Of a stretch of 64,000 bases of DNA, positions 56,125 through 64,000 are shown one piece after another. The stretch lies in contig NZ_LN648875.1 in NCBI RefSeq assembly GCF_000826185.2, forward strand, positions 1,664,297-1,728,296, given 5' to 3'. Below the pieces are notes generated by a model that was given only the letters and a program-made list of their open reading frames with translations, ran no database searches and was not told where the DNA came from. The DNA is from Microbacterium gorillae (lineage in GTDB: Bacteria > Actinomycetota > Actinomycetes > Actinomycetales > Microbacteriaceae). Positions within the stretch are counted from its first letter, which is position 1. Each line of letters begins with the position of its first letter. A program made the translations under genes and the position numbers.

Positions 56125-57702
56125 ATGAGCGAACCCACCGTGCTGTCCGCCACGTTCGACATCCTCCGTGCTCACGGGATGCGGACCGTTTTCGGCAACC
56201 CCGGATCGAACGAGCTGCCCTTTCTCGCCGGCCTGCCGGAGGACTTCGACTACGTGCTCGGACTGCACGAGGGCGTCGTCACGGGGATGGCCGACGGGTA
56301 CTCGCAGGCGACGGGTCTGCCGGTGCTGGTGAGCCTGCACGCCGCATCCGGTTCCGGAAACGCCATGGGGGCGCTGACCAACGCGCACTACGCGCACTCG
56401 CCTCTGGTCGTGCTGGCCGGGCAGCAGGTGCGCGACACCGTGGGGCAGGAAGTGATGCTCTCCAACGTCGACGCCGCACTGCTTCCACGTCCGTTGGTGA
56501 AGCACGCGCACGAGCCGCTGGCCGCCTCGGACGTGCCGCGCGCCGTCTCCCACGCCGTGCTCGAGGCGACGACCCAGCCGCGTGGACCGGTGTACCTCTC
56601 GGTGCCGTACGACGACTGGTCCGCGTCGGCGCGAACGGACGACACGGCGCTCGTCGGGCGCACCGTCCGTGGCGCGGATGGACCGAGCGCGGACCTCATC
56701 ACCGAACTCGCCGCGCGCCTGGACGCCGCCGTCTCCCCGGTGCTGGTGCTCGGTCCGGACGTGGATGTCGAACGCGCTCAGGCTCCGGCGGTCATCCTGG
56801 CCGAGCGCCTGGGCGCCCCGGTCTGGGTCGCGCCGTCCCCGTCCCGATGCCCCTTCCCGACGACGCACCCGCACTTCCGCGGCCAGTTGCCGACCGGACG
56901 CAACTCGTTGCGGGAACGGCTCGAGGGACACGACCTCATCGTCGTGATCGGCGCTCCGGTCTTCCGCTACCACCGCTATGAGGAGGGGCGCTATCTGCCG
57001 GAGGGTGCCCGCCTGCTGCACCTCACGCAGGACCCGGGGGAGGCGACGCGCGCTCCCGTCGGCGAGGCCGTCGTCACCCCGATCGGCGCGACCCTCGCGG
57101 CGCTGGCGGACGCGGTGGGCGACCGGGGCGACCGGCTGGAACCGCTCGCGGCCCCGGAGATCCGGCGCGTCGACGGAGCGATGACGGGGGAGGAGATCCT
57201 CGAAGTCCTGAACGAGCAGGTCACCGACCGGGTCACGTACGTCAACGAGACGACGACGCTCGACACGATCTTCATCGAGCGTGTGCACATGGACCGGCCG
57301 GACATGTATCACTTCCCGGCATCCGGTGGTCTCGGCTTCGGACTGCCCGCGGCGGTGGGCGTCGCGCTCGCGCGACCGGACGACGTGGTCGTCGCCACCG
57401 TCGGCGACGGCAGCGCCAACTACGGTCTCTCGGCGCTGTGGACAGCGGCGCAGCGGAACACCCGGACCGTCTTCGTCATCGTCAACAACGGCACGTACGG
57501 CGCACTGCGGGGGTTCGCGAAGGCTCTCGACGCGCTCGACGCCCCGGGACTCGACGTCCCCGGCATCGACTTCGTCTCGCTCGCACACGGCTACGGCGTT
57601 CCCGCATCGACGGTCACCACGCAGGATGAGTTCCGCGAGGCTTACGCGGCCGCGCTCGCGGCCGGCGGTCCGGTGTTGATCGACGCCCGCGTCGTCCTCT
57701 GA
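56125..57702 (+). CDS. mdlC: Benzoylformate decarboxylase (ThDP-dependent)
   Basis: 525 aa, the usual length. It turns benzoylformate into benzaldehyde plus CO2 in mandelate breakdown. The four catalytic residues known from the Pseudomonas enzyme (Ser26, Glu47, His70, His281) are matched here at Ser28 (GNPGSNELPF), Glu49 (GLHEGVV), His72 (VSLHAASG) and His283 (VFRYHRYEEG). The ThDP motif is GDGSANYGLSALWTAAQ...NN. ATG 56125 is chosen over one eight codons upstream. Mandelate dehydrogenase and benzaldehyde dehydrogenase genes are not in the window. Confidence 0.92.
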   Translation: MSEPTVLSATFDILRAHGMRTVFGNPGSNELPFLAGLPEDFDYVLGLHEGVVTGMADGYSQATGLPVLVSLHAASGSGNAMGALTNAHYAHSPLVVLAGQQVRDTVGQEVMLSNVDAALLPRPLVKHAHEPLAASDVPRAVSHAVLEATTQPRGPVYLSVPYDDWSASARTDDTALVGRTVRGADGPSADLITELAARLDAAVSPVLVLGPDVDVERAQAPAVILAERLGAPVWVAPSPSRCPFPTTHPHFRGQLPTGRNSLRERLEGHDLIVVIGAPVFRYHRYEEGRYLPEGARLLHLTQDPGEATRAPVGEAVVTPIGATLAALADAVGDRGDRLEPLAAPEIRRVDGAMTGEEILEVLNEQVTDRVTYVNETTTLDTIFIERVHMDRPDMYHFPASGGLGFGLPAAVGVALARPDDVVVATVGDGSANYGLSALWTAAQRNTRTVFVIVNNGTYGALRGFAKALDALDAPGLDVPGIDFVSLAHGYGVPASTVTTQDEFREAYAAALAAGGPVLIDARVVL

Positions 57703-57713
57703 CCCGCCTCCGG

Positions 57714-58115
57714 TCAGCGGTCCGGGGAGGCCAGGACGGACAGGACGTTGCCGGCGGGATCGGTGAACCAGGCGATGTCGGGGCCGCGACCCGGACCGCC
57801 GTGCGCGATGCCCTTCTCATCGGTGCCGGAATCCGGGTTCGTGTAGATCTTCGTGACGACGCCTCGAGCGTTCAGGTCATCGACGGCGGCCTCGACGTCC
57901 GAAACCGGGAAGTTCAGGATCGTGAAGCTCGCCGGGACGTGGTCCGGCTTCGCGTACACGAGGATCGTGCCGCCGTCCGGCAGATGCAGGTCGAGGAAGC
58001 CCATCGCGTTGGGTGACACGTCCATGCCGAGGGTGTCGGCGTAGAAGGCGTGTGCGGCGTCGATGTCATCGACGCTGAAACCGCTGAAGGGATGCGTCAC
58101 CGTGAAAGCGCTCAT
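57714..58115 (-). CDS. VOC (glyoxalase/bleomycin resistance) family protein
   Basis: 133 aa from MSAFTVTHPFSGFSVDDIDA. Two beta-alpha-beta-beta-beta units: AHAFYADTLGMDVSPN in the first and AWFTDPAGNVLSVLA in the second. Candidate metal ligands are His and Glu-type positions, not all obvious. Such proteins range from glyoxalases to antibiotic-binding proteins; role unknown. It converges with the decarboxylase gene, 11 bases between stops. Confidence 0.85.
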   Translation of the reverse strand: MSAFTVTHPFSGFSVDDIDAAHAFYADTLGMDVSPNAMGFLDLHLPDGGTILVYAKPDHVPASFTILNFPVSDVEAAVDDLNARGVVTKIYTNPDSGTDEKGIAHGGPGRGPDIAWFTDPAGNVLSVLASPDR

Positions 58116-58278
58116 GTCGCCATGATGCGCGCGTCGTCGTCCGCGCGGAAGTGCGGCGGGTGACGCGTCGCGCGTGCTCGTGGTGCAATGCCCGCCTGCG
58201 CGCCGACGGGCTCCGGTGCGACAGCGCGGTGGCCCGTAGCCGGCAGGAGGGTGCGACACGCCCGTCGGGTGGCTCGAT

Positions 58279-58307
58279 TTGCCGGGTCTGTGGGGTCGGC
58301 GTAAGTT
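58279..58307 (+). promoter_or_regulatory. Upstream rRNA promoter (P1), candidate
   Basis: TTGCCG, 17 bases, TAAGTT. Good spacing and close to consensus; about 210 bases upstream of the second promoter. Confidence 0.6.
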
Positions 58308-58490
58308 ATTACTTGTTCGCCCCACAGGGTTGAGCGAAGGCCTCCGGGTCTGGCTCCCCTCAAGTGGTGGACATCACCCCCTTGAGAAGAAACAGCTTCG
58401 GCTGGGTCTGGCCTTCTGGTCTAGGGAGGGTGCCGGGACGCCGACTCGTCGGTCCGGACATCGCATCGCTTCGGTGGTGGGTGTGCGGAT

Positions 58491-58519
58491 TTGACCGTCG
58501 TGGTGGTTTGTCCTAAGAT
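58491..58519 (+). promoter_or_regulatory. Main rRNA promoter (P2)
   Basis: TTGACC, 17-base spacer, TAAGAT, an almost perfect sigma-70-type promoter. Predicted start near 58526, about 225 bases before mature 16S. Confidence 0.82.
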
Positions 58520-58751
58520 TGAGAAGTTGCCCCGTTGGGCTGCCTGGGAGGGTGGTCTGGTGGGTGCGTCCGATCCTTGAGAACTCAACAGCGTGCACTT
58601 GTCAAATGCCAAATAACCTCGTCATCCCTTTTTTGGGGTGAGAGATTCCTTTGGATCAATTATATGGAAGTCAGTAATGACATCCTTTTTTGGTCAGTTT
58701 CAAACTCGCTTTCTTCTGGTCTTTTTCCGACTGGGAGTTATGCAACTGTTT

Positions 58752-63772
<5,021 letters not shown>

Positions 63773-63878
63773 ACTTTCATCCTGCGGATGATTCGCGTCC
63801 ACTGAGTGGTTCTCGATGTACGGTCGAGAACACCACAAACGAACTGATCGTTTGTGGCTGAACGAACACATCAATAGT

Positions 63879-63996
63879 GTTTCGGCGGCCATAGCGAGAG
63901 GGAAACGCCTGGCCACATTCCGAACCCAGAAGCTAAGCCTCTCAGCGCCGATGGTACTGCAGGGGGGACCCTGTGGGAGAGTAGGACACCGCCGGA
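63879..63996 (+). rRNA. rrf: 5S ribosomal RNA
   Basis: About 117 nt. GTTTCGGCGGCCATAGCG at the 5' end, CCGAACCCAGAAGCTAAGC loop region, and GACACCGCCGGAC at the 3' end. It follows 23S by about 105 bases. Ends approximate; only a few bases remain before the window edge. Confidence 0.93.
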
Positions 63997-64000
63997 CTTC

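Larger units (their letters stand above)
58116..58751. other. rRNA operon control and leader region
   Basis: 635 bases without a protein gene. It contains two promoter candidates (listed separately) and an AT-rich leader with the sequence CTTGAGAACTCAACAGCGTG (58577-58596), a typical actinobacterial rRNA leader segment near the antitermination box. A similar TTTGAGAACTACACAG recurs in the 16S-23S spacer. Confidence 0.75.

Overview
The window is chromosomal DNA of a high-GC actinobacterium. The 16S/23S/5S operon at the right end (58.7-64.0 kb) carries 16S signatures of Microbacteriaceae and looks most like Microbacterium. The gene order hpt-ftsH-folE-folP-folB-folK-DUF3180-lysS, GTGA/ATGA stop-start overlaps and many apparently leaderless starts fit the same assignment. 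The genus call comes from recognition of the sequence, not from a database search.

Layout: 0-1.1 kb, the start of an exopolysaccharide-type sugar phosphotransferase (minus strand, cut by the edge). 1.4-8.2 kb, an IclR regulator followed by a tightly packed catabolic operon: two FAD_binding_2 / ketosteroid-dehydrogenase-like flavoproteins, a Dabb barrel protein, an MHS-type MFS symporter and an SDR. Its substrate is unknown but looks cyclic or alicyclic. 8.3-12.9 kb, a minus-strand six-gene operon built around a soluble FtsK/SpoIIIE-type ATPase, with three small helical proteins and two membrane proteins; it resembles a stripped-down type VII secretion locus. 13.0-17.4 kb, housekeeping enzymes (metallophosphoesterase, FrnE-like DsbA, dienelactone hydrolase) and a membrane acyltransferase.

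17.54-21.62 kb is a 4.0-kb genomic island. It is bounded by a perfect 42-bp direct repeat that duplicates the terminator downstream of the tRNA-Glu/Asp/Phe cluster. It holds a P-loop ATPase, a degenerate IS3-family element, a 41-codon gene remnant and an unrecognised 296-aa protein, and has no visible integrase.

22-32 kb: an M23 peptidase whose frame is broken by a garbled 340-bp tandem copy (probably an assembly fault), ppa, a TMEM175-like channel, a secreted ricin-lectin/beta-helix protein, tilS, small membrane proteins, DUF937, hpt, an SdpI-like protein and a methyltransferase. 32.3-42.0 kb: ftsH, the folate genes folE-folP-folB-folK, DUF3180, two PH-domain proteins, a Rossmann/DUF2520 protein and lysS. 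42-50 kb: plsC-like acyltransferase, DUF4192, cardiolipin synthase, a lipoprotein, a lipid/diacylglycerol kinase, serS and a HAD phosphatase. 50-52 kb: two tRNA-Ser genes around an LCP cell-wall ligase, which is followed by a 94-bp tandem duplication. 52-58 kb: an acyl-CoA ligase, an AAHS-type aromatic-acid transporter, and a divergent LysR/benzoylformate decarboxylase pair that suggests mandelate or benzoylformate use, then a VOC protein. 58.3-64 kb: two tandem promoters and the rRNA operon.

No CRISPR array, intact prophage or plasmid origin was seen. The most unusual items are the small FtsK module, the integrase-less island at the tRNA-Phe terminator, and several places where the sequence itself looks damaged or duplicated.
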